The notes below the pieces were generated by a model, which was not told the origin of the DNA, ran no database searches, and was given only the letters and a program-made list of their open reading frames with translations. A program made the translations under genes and the position numbers. A DNA stretch of 64,000 nucleotides from JAKAGZ01 sp963783855 (GTDB lineage Bacteria; Bacteroidota; Ignavibacteria; Ignavibacteriales; Ignavibacteriaceae), in NCBI GenBank assembly GCA_963783855.1, contig CAWAPE010000003.1, positions 124,001 through 188,000 on the forward strand. The letters run 5' to 3'. Positions 51,323-60,919 of this stretch are shown one piece after another (positions within the stretch are counted from its first letter, which is position 1; every line of letters starts with the position of its first letter).

Positions 51323-52051
51323 ATGAGTATGATAATTGGAAGAAAACCCGTACTTGAAGCAATCAATTCAGGTGAAGAAATTGAACAGGTTTATATTCTT
51401 TACGGGCAGCAGGGCGGAATAATAAACGTGATAAGAGTGGCCGCAAAGAAAAAGGGAATAAAGTGTAATGAAATTCCCGCTAAGAAATTCAACTTACTTA
51501 CCGATAGCAAAAACACCCAGGGAATTATAGCAAAAAAATCATCCCAAAAATATTTTTCTCTTGACCAAATTATTGATCACTCTAAAAAATCAGAATACCC
51601 GCTTATACTTTTGCTGGATTCTATTCAGGACACACATAACCTCGGCGCTATTTTACGTACTGCTGACTGTTCCGATGTGCACGGTGTAGTAGTTACAAAA
51701 CACAACAGCGCGCCGGTGAATGAAACTGTGGCTAAAACATCCGCCGGAGCGAGCGAACACGTAAAGGTTTGTTCTGTCAGTAATCTTGCTAATGCAATTA
51801 AAGTCTTAAAAGATAGCGGCTTCTGGGTTATCGGTTCTTCACTCGAAAACTCAAAAAAATACACGGAAGTTGATTATAAAATTCCAATTGCCTTAATTAT
51901 GGGTAATGAAGAGAAGGGGATACGCAGATTGACCGCACAAAACTGTGATATTCTTATTAACATTCCGATGAAGGGGAAAATCCAATCTCTTAATGTATCC
52001 GTTGCTACAGGCGTAATTTTGTTTGAAATTTTAAGGCAGAGAAGTTTATAG
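51323..52051 (+). CDS. rlmB: TrmH-family 2'-O-ribose RNA methyltransferase, RlmB-like
   Basis: A 242-residue SPOUT methyltransferase. The N-terminal substrate-binding domain is short (IIGRKPVLEAINSGEEIEQV), and the knotted catalytic domain carries the three family motifs: HNLGAILRTAD, IMGNEEKGIRRLT, and IPMKGKIQSLNVSVATGVI. These fit the G2251 methyltransferase of 23S rRNA, though related tRNA enzymes share them. It follows lgt by 21 bases and precedes the dimethylformamidase-like gene by 12 bases. Confidence 0.85.
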   Translation: MSMIIGRKPVLEAINSGEEIEQVYILYGQQGGIINVIRVAAKKKGIKCNEIPAKKFNLLTDSKNTQGIIAKKSSQKYFSLDQIIDHSKKSEYPLILLLDSIQDTHNLGAILRTADCSDVHGVVVTKHNSAPVNETVAKTSAGASEHVKVCSVSNLANAIKVLKDSGFWVIGSSLENSKKYTEVDYKIPIALIMGNEEKGIRRLTAQNCDILINIPMKGKIQSLNVSVATGVILFEILRQRSL

Positions 52052-52063
52052 GAAATTTGCAGC

Positions 52064-54448
52064 ATGTATGGGAAAAAATTGTATAAATTTATTTTGTTCG
52101 TTTTTACTTTAGCCTTTTTATTGTTGGGCAAATCTTTTGCTCAATCAGATGTTGGCGGTTATGTGGATAAGTTTTCTGCAACCCGTGGAGATAGCATTAC
52201 CTTTTACCTTTCAACAACTTCTCTTGATTCAAGCCATCTTGCAATAAGTTTTTTCCAGATTACTGATGACGTTAAATACATTAGTGGTATTAATAATATC
52301 ACAGCCGGATATCAGAAAGCCCCCGATAGCTCATTTGCAAATGGATGTAATTGGAATCCGACTTATACTTTTACAATACCTACAGATTGGAAACCCGGTG
52401 TGTACCGTGCAGAATTTCATAGATCATCTGAAATAGACACTATTAACAATGTAATAGATACAACATTTCAATCATATGGTGTATTGTTTATCGTAAAACC
52501 GAAAACTTTAGCTTCTACATCAGATATTCTCTTGGTTGTGGCAACGAATACTTACCAGGCATATAATACATATGGCGGTCATAGTTTGTATGTGCAGTAT
52601 CCTGATACGGGCGGGCAGGTACCTAAAGCTCAAAAAGTTTCCATGCAGAGACCTGCCGCACTTCCGCTCGGCAGCCTGGGCAGCGCGGATTTTTACAAAT
52701 ACGAAAGAAGATTTATAAACTGGGCTTTTACAAACAATATAAATCTCGAATATGCTTCCAAGTATGACCTGGATCTTGATCCTGTATTTATAAATAACTA
52801 CAAAGTAGTATTCATTGTCGGGCATAATGAATACTGGTCAATGGAAGAGCGCAAACAATGTGAAACATACCTGAACAACGGCGGAAAAATAATTATTCTT
52901 TCGGGCAACACCTGCTGGTGGCAGGTTCGTTTTGAAGATAACGGCGAGACAATGGTTTGTTATAAAGATACGACCGACCCTATTTCCAATCGAACGCTCG
53001 TAACTACAAACTGGTGGCGTTCCCCGGTGAATATTCCGGAGAACAGTTTTACCGGAGTAAATTTTAAAGACGGAGGATATGTTAACTCGGGTGCTAAACT
53101 TCCCAAAAGCTCTGGCTATGGTGATTATGCAGCACTCAATACCCAATACTGGGTTTATGACGGAACAGGATTGAAAGACGGCGACGAATTCGGTTACGAT
53201 GATGCTATTGTCGGGTATGAAACAGACGGAACACCTTTTCATTGGGATAGTATTGGACTGCCGGTTGTTGACGGTTATGAAAACACGCCATTAAATTACA
53301 GAGTCCTGGGCACATCACCCGCGGCACCTTTTGATTCCGCTTTTATTGCGGATCCATCATACCCGTATCATTACCCCCACGCTACAATGGGACTTTATTA
53401 CAGAACTGAAAGTGGTTTATTTGGTCAAAAAGGAGTGGTCTTTAACGGGGCAACTACAGATTGGTCGGATGGGCTGCTGACTGATCCATCAAATAATAAT
53501 TACCCGGATCCGGTGGTTGACAGGATCACCAAAAATGTACTCAATAAATTTTTAAGCAACAAATTCCCTCCTGAAATAACTGCCTGGGGGCCGTCCATAA
53601 AACAATATAAATGGGTAAATACTGATCCAATTTATTGTAATGTAAGGGACACATTAATTGCAGATACCACTACACTTCATCTTTTTATATCTGCTCAGAA
53701 TCCTTTCCCATCATTGCAGGGAACTGTGAAATATTTCTGGAAAGACTTTGCCGGCAATATTGCTTCGACAGATAGTACGTATGATTTTACCATTCCTTCT
53801 ACTTTTGCATCAGTTAAGAAATTTACAGTGACCGGTTTTGCATATAATGATGAAGACACCGCTTCTATAGGCTGGAATGTTTTCACATCACCGCTTGCAA
53901 TATTGAATTCAGATTCAACGGGTGTAAAAGACAGTACAAGTTTTTCTTATCAGATTAAAGTATTCAACTATTATCAGGACGTGCTGAGTTTTAGTTTATC
54001 AGGAGAACCCGGTTCACTAAGCATAGACAGCAACGGGTTGATAACAGGAAATTTCGGGAAAATGGATACAACTTTTAATTTTTCAATTATTGTTAAAAAT
54101 CAGCACTCAAACTCCGACACACTTAAATTTAAGTTAACTGTTTCCGGCAGCATAACTTCAGTTAAAAACCCGGAAAATCTTCCTGATAGATTTTACCTTT
54201 CACAAAATTATCCCAATCCGTTCAATCCAACTACAACAATAAATTATGATATTCCGAAAGCCGGGCTGGTCACTCTGAAAATTTACGACATATTAGGTAG
54301 GGAAGTAAGAACACTTGTAAATGAAGAAAAAACCCGGGGGAGTTACAGAGTTTCATTTAATGCATCCGCACTGGCAAGCGGGGTGTATTTCTACAGGATG
54401 ACATCCGGTACTTACACATCAATCAAAAAAATGGTGCTTTTAAAGTAA
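52064..54448 (+). CDS. Secreted N,N-dimethylformamidase-beta-like protein with sorting domain
   Basis: A 794-residue exported protein with a signal peptide (about residues 1-26, ending SFAQ). Residues about 150-500 match the family named for the large subunit of N,N-dimethylformamidase: SDILLVVATNTYQAYNTYGG, VFIVGHNEYWSMEERKQC, YLNNGGKIIILSGNTCWW. Activity on formamides is not implied. A cadherin-like/immunoglobulin-like stretch follows, then a type IX sorting domain (NYPNPFNPTTTINY, LKIYDILGREV, ASGVYFYRM, KKMVLLK). It follows the methyltransferase gene by 12 bases. Function unknown. Confidence 0.8.
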   Translation: MYGKKLYKFILFVFTLAFLLLGKSFAQSDVGGYVDKFSATRGDSITFYLSTTSLDSSHLAISFFQITDDVKYISGINNITAGYQKAPDSSFANGCNWNPTYTFTIPTDWKPGVYRAEFHRSSEIDTINNVIDTTFQSYGVLFIVKPKTLASTSDILLVVATNTYQAYNTYGGHSLYVQYPDTGGQVPKAQKVSMQRPAALPLGSLGSADFYKYERRFINWAFTNNINLEYASKYDLDLDPVFINNYKVVFIVGHNEYWSMEERKQCETYLNNGGKIIILSGNTCWWQVRFEDNGETMVCYKDTTDPISNRTLVTTNWWRSPVNIPENSFTGVNFKDGGYVNSGAKLPKSSGYGDYAALNTQYWVYDGTGLKDGDEFGYDDAIVGYETDGTPFHWDSIGLPVVDGYENTPLNYRVLGTSPAAPFDSAFIADPSYPYHYPHATMGLYYRTESGLFGQKGVVFNGATTDWSDGLLTDPSNNNYPDPVVDRITKNVLNKFLSNKFPPEITAWGPSIKQYKWVNTDPIYCNVRDTLIADTTTLHLFISAQNPFPSLQGTVKYFWKDFAGNIASTDSTYDFTIPSTFASVKKFTVTGFAYNDEDTASIGWNVFTSPLAILNSDSTGVKDSTSFSYQIKVFNYYQDVLSFSLSGEPGSLSIDSNGLITGNFGKMDTTFNFSIIVKNQHSNSDTLKFKLTVSGSITSVKNPENLPDRFYLSQNYPNPFNPTTTINYDIPKAGLVTLKIYDILGREVRTLVNEEKTRGSYRVSFNASALASGVYFYRMTSGTYTSIKKMVLLK

Positions 54449-54459
54449 ATCCAGTATTT

Positions 54460-54480
54460 GGGCTGTTTTTAAAACGGCCC
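54460..54480 (+). terminator. Weak hairpin after the dimethylformamidase-like gene
   Basis: GGGCTGTTTT and AAAACGGCCC (one G-T pair) almost touch, and no T run follows immediately. A possible weak terminator between the two sorting-domain genes. Confidence 0.4.
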
Positions 54481-54609
54481 CAAATCGCACTTTTTTTGCC
54501 GTTAACTCAATGAACTATACCGTTAACTAATTAATCCTTGTCCTTCTTTATTTATTTCATTACCATAATATCAAGAAATAAAATTTTTACTATTGTAATA
54601 AAAATACCG

Positions 54610-56271
54610 ATGAAATCCTTGAAAATTATTTTTATCGCTTTCTTGTTTGCTGAATTATTCACGGTTCTTGTATTAGGGCAGGATCTTAAGAAATCTGCCA
54701 AAGCAGAGGGCTATTTAGCAGCAAAAAAACTCGATATTAACAGGATAATATTTAATGTAACAAACACCGGTTCCCGGAGATCTTTTAATGGTTCTTCATT
54801 TGGTATTGCATCAATATGGAATCAATATAATTATTTATATAGTGGAATAGTCTATGATTATGGACTATGGGTGGCTGGTAAATATAATGATAAGCCCGCG
54901 CTTGCAATTTCACAGTGGGATGGCTCTTATTCGGCAGGACCGATAATAAATAGACAGGCAGCTATGCTTCATAATCCCTCCGATTCATTAAAATACAGGG
55001 TTTATAAAATTACTAAGGGTGATGATAATTCTAATCCCGATTACGATGAATGGCCTTCAAATTACGGAGCCCCTGTCGATCTGTCGGGCAATCCCAAAAT
55101 ATACGGGGATCAAACATTGTGGACAGCTTACAACGATTATGACTCGACTAGCGCGTATATAAATAACTGGAACGCCCATTTCAGGGATAGTATAACAACA
55201 TTACCAATAGAAGTTCAGCAATTAACCTACGCGAGAAAAGGGCATGTAATGGACAATGTTGATATTTTCTCGAACGTGGTTTTTATGGAATATAAAATTA
55301 TCAACAAGGGAAACATTAATATAGATTCTGCATACATCGGATTCTGGTCAGATATAGATTTTTTACAAGCTGGAAGCAACCCCTATGCAGTTGATACTTC
55401 AAATCAGCTTGCGTATTGTTATTCGGGTGACACGGGAATTGACACAATTGCCGTACCTCCGGCTGTCGGGTTTCAATATCTCTACGGGCCTGAAGTTCAG
55501 TCGAACGGGTCTTTTGCAATAAAGGACGGCAAAAAAATAAACGGATTTAAAAATTTAAAGATGAGTTCTTTTCACCCGGTGAATGACGATACCGATATTG
55601 ATTCTCTTTCCGGTTCTGTATTTGGTGTGGGTGAAGGATGGAATGTCGCAAGGGGATTCGATTTAAAAGGAAATGTTATTATAGACCCCACAACAAATTT
55701 GCCGACCAAATTTCCATTCTCCGGTGATCCCGGCAAAGGCAGTGGCTGGATTTATCCACATAAATGGACAAACGGAAGTGCCGGTATTCTTATGTTTTCC
55801 GGCCCGTTTAATTTTGCTCCGCAGGATACGCAATGGGTAATGATTGCCCTGATTCCGGCCAAAGGCAATGACCGGTTTGAAAGTATCAAAATTATGAAAG
55901 AGAAAGCGGCGATACTTGGCTCGTTGCCTTATGACAGTCTCGCATTTGGCACAAACCCGTACAGGATAGATTATATCGATTCAACAGATAATAAGATTGT
56001 TATTCCCTCTAATTATTCTATTTCTCAAAATTATCCCAATCCGTTCAATCCTACCACAACCATAGAGTATAACATTCCTAAAGCCGGATTTGTAATTTTG
56101 AAAATTTACGATATTCTTGGCAGGGAGGTAAGAACATTAGTAAACGGGGAAAAAGCTGCTGGAAATTACAGCATCACTTTAAATGCCTCTTCTCTGGCAA
56201 GCGGTGTTTATTTTTACAGGCTTTCTGCCGGGACCTACACTTCAATTAAAAAGATGGTTGTATTGAAATAA
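54610..56271 (+). CDS. Large secreted protein with type IX sorting domain
   Basis: A 553-residue protein from the ATG at 54610; the frame is open to 54538, but the signal peptide fits the later start (MKSLKIIFIAFLFAELFTVL, cleaved near LGQ). The body is strand-rich with many Asp/Asn/Trp residues (FGIASIWNQYNYLYSGIVYD, FSDIDFLQAGSNPYAVD-type stretches). The last ~85 residues are the sorting domain (NYPNPFNPTTTIEY, LKIYDILGREV, ASGVYFYRL, KKMVVLK), closely similar to that of the preceding gene. No enzyme motif was recognised. Confidence 0.78.
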   Translation: MKSLKIIFIAFLFAELFTVLVLGQDLKKSAKAEGYLAAKKLDINRIIFNVTNTGSRRSFNGSSFGIASIWNQYNYLYSGIVYDYGLWVAGKYNDKPALAISQWDGSYSAGPIINRQAAMLHNPSDSLKYRVYKITKGDDNSNPDYDEWPSNYGAPVDLSGNPKIYGDQTLWTAYNDYDSTSAYINNWNAHFRDSITTLPIEVQQLTYARKGHVMDNVDIFSNVVFMEYKIINKGNINIDSAYIGFWSDIDFLQAGSNPYAVDTSNQLAYCYSGDTGIDTIAVPPAVGFQYLYGPEVQSNGSFAIKDGKKINGFKNLKMSSFHPVNDDTDIDSLSGSVFGVGEGWNVARGFDLKGNVIIDPTTNLPTKFPFSGDPGKGSGWIYPHKWTNGSAGILMFSGPFNFAPQDTQWVMIALIPAKGNDRFESIKIMKEKAAILGSLPYDSLAFGTNPYRIDYIDSTDNKIVIPSNYSISQNYPNPFNPTTTIEYNIPKAGFVILKIYDILGREVRTLVNGEKAAGNYSITLNASSLASGVYFYRLSAGTYTSIKKMVVLK

Positions 56272-56382
56272 TCTTACTTTAAAATGGTAGTCCGTTCATC
56301 ATTTTATGACGCTTTTCTTCTAATTTTATACCCGGAATTTTATTAAATTTGATCAGTTAAAATTAAAATTCCGGAGTATAAA

Positions 56383-57606
56383 ATGGCTTCCCGCGTAATT
56401 AAACCCGCAGACAGAACAGAAAATATAATCTATGCTATAAGAGACATCGTTGTACTGGCAAATGAAGTTGCCAGGACCGGTAAAGAAATGCTTTACCTGA
56501 ATATCGGCGATCCGAATATTTATGATTTTGAGCCGCCTAAACATCTTATTGAAGCTACTCACAAAGCAATGCTCGAAAATAAAAACGGGTATGCGCCTTC
56601 ATCGGGAATTCCATCCGCTATTAAATCAATAGAGAAGGAAGCTGAGAAAAAGGGAATTGAAAATGTGCACGATGTCTTTGTTACTACCGGCGCAAGCGAA
56701 GCTATTGATATTTGTTTAACGGCTCTTGTTGACGAAGGTGAAAATGTTCTTACACCAAGTCCCGGTTACCCGCTTTACACAGCAATTGCAAGCAAGCTGC
56801 GGATGATTGAAAACCCTTATTATCTAAATGAAAGTAACGGCTGGCTCCCCGATATCGAAGATATAAAAAGTAAAATAAACGATAAGACACGGGCAATTAT
56901 TCTTATAAATCCAAATAATCCGACCGGCTCACTTTATACAAAAGAAAATCTACAGCAGATACTCGATGTAGCGATGGAACATAACCTGGTGATTTTTGCG
57001 GATGAAATTTACGATAAACTTTTATTCGACGGCAAAAAACATATTTCAATCGCTTCTTTAAATAAGAATGCTTCAGTAATTACTTTCGGTGGACTCTCAA
57101 AAAATTATATGGTTCCCGGTTTCAGAATCGGTTGGGGAATTGTGAGCGGTCAAAAGGAAATTCTAAAAGATTATATAGGTGCGATAAATAAAATTCTTCG
57201 CTCAAGACTTTCAGCAAATCATCCGGAACAATACGGAATTACTCCCTCGCTCGAAGGTGACCAAAGCCATCTTACTCTTGCAATTGAAAAACTTACTAAA
57301 AGAAGAGACCTTACTACAGAGATGCTGAACGCAATTCCCGGAATTTCCTGCGTTAAACCGGAAGGAGCATTTTACGCTTATCCGCAATTACATATGGAAC
57401 AGAAAGACAGCCATTTTGTAGCTGAACTAATAAAAGAAACCGGGGTTGTGGTTGTTCCCGGCAGTGGATTCGGACAGGTTCCCGGTACTCAGCATTTCAG
57501 GGTGGTTTTTTTACCTAACGAGCAGATTCTCGAAAAAGCTTATAAGAATATTGGCACTTTTTTCGAGAAATATCAGAACGAATACGCTTCTGTAAAAGAA
57601 GGTTAG
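56383..57606 (+). CDS. Class I/II aminotransferase, alanine-aminotransferase-like
   Basis: A 407-residue PLP enzyme. The PLP-binding lysine is in GGLSKNYMVPGFRIGWG (near residue 239). Other family blocks are LNIGDPNIYDFEPP, FVTTGASEAIDICL, LINPNNPTGSLYTKE and ADEIYDKLLFDG. The pattern and length fit the AlaA/AlaT-type glutamate-pyruvate aminotransferase rather than an aspartate enzyme, but substrate choice cannot be proved from sequence. It stands alone, with a gene-free gap after it. Confidence 0.85.
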   Translation: MASRVIKPADRTENIIYAIRDIVVLANEVARTGKEMLYLNIGDPNIYDFEPPKHLIEATHKAMLENKNGYAPSSGIPSAIKSIEKEAEKKGIENVHDVFVTTGASEAIDICLTALVDEGENVLTPSPGYPLYTAIASKLRMIENPYYLNESNGWLPDIEDIKSKINDKTRAIILINPNNPTGSLYTKENLQQILDVAMEHNLVIFADEIYDKLLFDGKKHISIASLNKNASVITFGGLSKNYMVPGFRIGWGIVSGQKEILKDYIGAINKILRSRLSANHPEQYGITPSLEGDQSHLTLAIEKLTKRRDLTTEMLNAIPGISCVKPEGAFYAYPQLHMEQKDSHFVAELIKETGVVVVPGSGFGQVPGTQHFRVVFLPNEQILEKAYKNIGTFFEKYQNEYASVKEG

Positions 57607-57730
57607 GCATTTTAATAAACTCTACCTCCTGTCCCCCTTCTCTTACCAGGAGAAGGGGGAATAAAAGGGGGATGAGTTGCTTTACTAACTGTCATCCTCC
57701 CGCAAGGCGGGATTTCGGGATCGGATAAAT

Positions 57731-57844
57731 TTGTCATTTCGATTCCGACGGAGTCGGGAGAGAAATCTTTTAATTAATATTATAAAATAGATTTCTCACT
57801 CGCAGACCTGCCTGCCGGAAAGGCAAGATCGTTCGAAATGACAA
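57731..57844. repeat. Palindromic repeat element with 12-bp terminal inverted repeats
   Basis: TTGTCATTTCGA (57731-57742) and TCGAAATGACAA (57833-57844) are perfect inverted ends. Nested inside, GAGAAATCT (57760-57768) pairs with AGATTTCTC (57789-57797). The whole 114-base unit lies in the 335-base gap after the aminotransferase, which also has AGAAGGGGGA-type purine runs near 57650. It looks like a mobile or structural repeat of the kind scattered through related genomes; no coding frame lies in it. Confidence 0.7.
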
Positions 57845-57941
57845 TTTATTAGTATTTACCCGCTCTCCTCTCTCTTGATTGACTTTAGACCTTTACCTAT
57901 ATTTAAACCCTTATATCAAAGAATTTTGTCGATTTATAACG

Positions 57942-59195
57942 TTGAATTACTATAAAATTACAGAACTTCCCGGCGGTATCAGGGTAGTTTCAGAAAATAT
58001 ACCTTACGTAAAATCTTTTTCCCTCGGATTCTGGTTTAATGTTGGTGCGCGCGATGAAAATAAGTCCAATAACGGAATTTCGCACTTTATTGAACACATG
58101 GTTTTTAAAGGGACAAAAAAAAGAAGCGCTAAGAAAATTTCTGACGATATCGAAGCATACGGCGGATACCTGAACGCTTTTACGGGAAAAGAAAATACCT
58201 GCTTTTACGGCAGAGGTTTATCGAAGCATCTTGGCAGAACCTTTGATGTTATATCAGATATGATTCAAAATCCTCTCTTCAGGAAAGCACACATTAAAAA
58301 AGAATCAGGCGTTGTAATTGACGAACTTCTGGATATAAATGATAACCCCGAAGAATTAATATTCGATAAATTTGAAGAAATACTTTTTGCGGGGAACAAA
58401 CTGAGTCTTCCTATAATCGGCACTGAAAATAATATTCGTAAATTCGATACATCAGTTCTTCAGAAATTTCATTCCGAAAAATATAAATCAGGTAAACTTT
58501 TAATCTCAGCTTCGGGTGCGGTAGATCACGATGAACTTGTGAGACTTGCCAAAAAGTTATTGAGAAATAATCAGGCAAAGAAAAGACACACCAAAAGGAA
58601 ATTATCTTTAAAAAGTACTCCCGGTGTTTTTACAATCGAAAAAGAAATTCAGCAGGTTCATTCAATAATTGGAAGATCCGCTATAGGTTATAACGATGAG
58701 AGAAGAATAGGCCTGAAAATTCTTTCTAACCTTTTGGGTGAGGGAAGCAGCTCAAGGCTGTTCCAGGCAGTAAGAGAAAAGCTCGGCATCACTTACCAGA
58801 TTAACACTTTCTTAAATTCTTATAAAGATGTTTCATCATTCGGGGTTTATTTTTCCACAAATGAAAAGCAGGCAGATAAAGTTGTAAACATTATTCTGAA
58901 AGAATTTAAAAAACTGAGAGAAAAGAAAGTCTCTGCAAAAGAATTAAGCAGAGTAAAAGAATACCTGAAAGGCAGTACATTACTTAGTCTTGAAAGCACC
59001 ACAAACAGAATGATACGAATTGCAAACTCAGTATTGTATTTTGATAAAGTAATTGATCCTGAAGAACTATTAAACAGAATAGATTCAGTGACAGCTGAAG
59101 ATATCTTAAAAGTAGCAAATGAATATTTAAAAGAGGAGGAACTGACGAAAGTTTTTGTCAGGTCTCCGAAAAAACAATTAAAAAAAGTAGCGTGA
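57942..59195 (+). CDS. M16 insulinase-family zinc peptidase
   Basis: A 417-residue peptidase. The inverted zinc motif HxxEH reads HFIEH in GISHFIEHMVFKGT, and the second zinc glutamate lies in VVIDELLD. The later conserved block with ARG/Tyr reads QVHSIIGRSAIGYND. The family is PqqL/YmxG-type processing peptidases. The start is taken as TTG 57942 (MNYYKITELPGGIRVVSE), the usual family N-terminus; the frame is open to 57879. No signal peptide is seen, so it is probably cytoplasmic. It precedes nuoG by 20 bases. Confidence 0.85.
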   Translation: MNYYKITELPGGIRVVSENIPYVKSFSLGFWFNVGARDENKSNNGISHFIEHMVFKGTKKRSAKKISDDIEAYGGYLNAFTGKENTCFYGRGLSKHLGRTFDVISDMIQNPLFRKAHIKKESGVVIDELLDINDNPEELIFDKFEEILFAGNKLSLPIIGTENNIRKFDTSVLQKFHSEKYKSGKLLISASGAVDHDELVRLAKKLLRNNQAKKRHTKRKLSLKSTPGVFTIEKEIQQVHSIIGRSAIGYNDERRIGLKILSNLLGEGSSSRLFQAVREKLGITYQINTFLNSYKDVSSFGVYFSTNEKQADKVVNIILKEFKKLREKKVSAKELSRVKEYLKGSTLLSLESTTNRMIRIANSVLYFDKVIDPEELLNRIDSVTAEDILKVANEYLKEEELTKVFVRSPKKQLKKVA

Positions 59196-59215
59196 TTTAA
59201 TTAAAGAGTTGTATT

Positions 59216-60892
59216 ATGCCAAAATTTGTATTGAATGGAAAAGAAATTGAATTTAAACAGGGGCAAACAATTATTGAAGCGGCTAAAGAGGCCGGGACAA
59301 TAATTCCGCATTTCTGCTGGCATCCTAGTTTATCCGTTTCAGGTAACTGCAGGGTATGCCTTGTAGAGGTTGAAAAAATGCCGAAGCTGGCAATCGCCTG
59401 TTCAACACTTGCTGCGGAGGGAATGGTAGTTCATTCCGAATCTGAAAAAACACTCGAAGCAAGAAATGCTGTAATGGAATTTCTTTTAATAAACCATCCG
59501 CTCGATTGCCCTATCTGCGATGAAGCCGGCGAATGTAAACTGCAGGATTACGCTTATTCACACGGTGTTGGCGAAAGCCGTTTTGTTGAAGAAAAAAATC
59601 ATAAAGACAAAAGAGTTGAACTCGGTCCGCGCGTTTTGTTTGACGGCGACAGGTGTATTTCCTGCTCACGCTGTATAAGATTTTGCGATGAAATTGCCGG
59701 TGAACCGGAACTTACATTTGTGAAACGAGGAGACAGGGTAACTATTGTAACATATCCCGGAAAGAAACTTGAAAATCCGTATTCGATGAATACAATAGAT
59801 ATTTGTCCGGTTGGTGCGCTGACAAGCAGGGATTTCAGGTTCAAAGCCAGGGTTTGGGATATGTCAGCAAATAAAACTATTTGCAATGGCTGCTCACGTG
59901 GATGCAACACCGAAATGTGGGTAAGGAATAATGAGATAATGAGATTAACTCCACGCCAGAATGATGATGTAAATAAATACTGGATGTGCGATCACGGCAG
60001 ATTAAAAACTTTTAAAAATGTAAACGCTGAAGATAGAGTTGACGGTGCTTACATCAGGAAAGAAGGTACTCTTACAAAAGCGGGATGGGATGAAGCTTTT
60101 GCCGCAGCAGCTTCCGAACTGAAAAGATTCGGGAAAGATGAAGTTGCGTTTATTGGTTCAGCATTTGCAACCTGCGAAGATAATTATGTATTTAAGAAAT
60201 TTGCTAATTCTGTTATTGGTTCAAAGCATCTCGATTTTATTCGTCATAATGATTCTGAATTTGGTGATGATCTATTGAAAAAAAATGATATCACTCCAAA
60301 TACTACCGGTGCTGAACTTATTGGAATTTCTCCTTCCGCAAGCGGATTAAATCTTGATGGAATTTTAAAAGCAATTCACGAAGGCAAAATTAAAGCACTA
60401 TATGTTGTTGAGGATGATTTACTTGCAGCAAAAGAGGGAATTGAAAACACCCTGGCAAAACTTGATTTATTAATTGTTCACGCTACCAATTATAATAAAA
60501 CAACCGACCTTGCCGAAATAGTTTTTCCTGCTGCAGCTTATGCAGAGAAGAACGGAACGTTTGTAAATTTCCAGGGAAGAGTTCAAAGATTGAAACCTTC
60601 AGTAGCTACTGTTGAAATGGACAGAAGTCTTGAAGGAATGGAAATGAGCAGACTTGATAAATTCGGGACACAGTTTGACAGGTGGGCAAAAGGTAACAAG
60701 CATGATGCGCGATCTACGTGGAAAATTATTGCGGGGCTTTCAAATGCGCTTGGTCATAAGATGAAATTTAATATGGCAGAAGATGTCTTTGAAGATATGG
60801 CGAAAAATATTGATGCGTTCAAAGGTCTTGATTACGATGTGATTGGCGAACAAGGTACATTGGTAAAAAATGAAGTTAATGCAAAAGCATAA
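59216..60892 (+). CDS. nuoG: NADH-quinone oxidoreductase subunit G, short form
   Basis: A 558-residue subunit of respiratory complex I. The N-terminal [2Fe-2S] site is seen in FCWHPSLSVSGNCRVCLVEV, then the His-ligated cluster HPLDCPICDEAGEC, a [4Fe-4S] region CISCSRCIRFCDE with CPVGAL, and a further cysteine set (CNGCSRGC, then CDHGR) for the extra N7-type cluster. The molybdopterin-type domain that follows is much shorter than in the ~900-residue enterobacterial form. nuoH and nuoI follow; nuoE and nuoF are not upstream here. Confidence 0.92.
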   Translation: MPKFVLNGKEIEFKQGQTIIEAAKEAGTIIPHFCWHPSLSVSGNCRVCLVEVEKMPKLAIACSTLAAEGMVVHSESEKTLEARNAVMEFLLINHPLDCPICDEAGECKLQDYAYSHGVGESRFVEEKNHKDKRVELGPRVLFDGDRCISCSRCIRFCDEIAGEPELTFVKRGDRVTIVTYPGKKLENPYSMNTIDICPVGALTSRDFRFKARVWDMSANKTICNGCSRGCNTEMWVRNNEIMRLTPRQNDDVNKYWMCDHGRLKTFKNVNAEDRVDGAYIRKEGTLTKAGWDEAFAAAASELKRFGKDEVAFIGSAFATCEDNYVFKKFANSVIGSKHLDFIRHNDSEFGDDLLKKNDITPNTTGAELIGISPSASGLNLDGILKAIHEGKIKALYVVEDDLLAAKEGIENTLAKLDLLIVHATNYNKTTDLAEIVFPAAAYAEKNGTFVNFQGRVQRLKPSVATVEMDRSLEGMEMSRLDKFGTQFDRWAKGNKHDARSTWKIIAGLSNALGHKMKFNMAEDVFEDMAKNIDAFKGLDYDVIGEQGTLVKNEVNAKA

Positions 60893-60919
60893 TTAAAGTT
60901 TAAATGGAGCCAATTTAAA

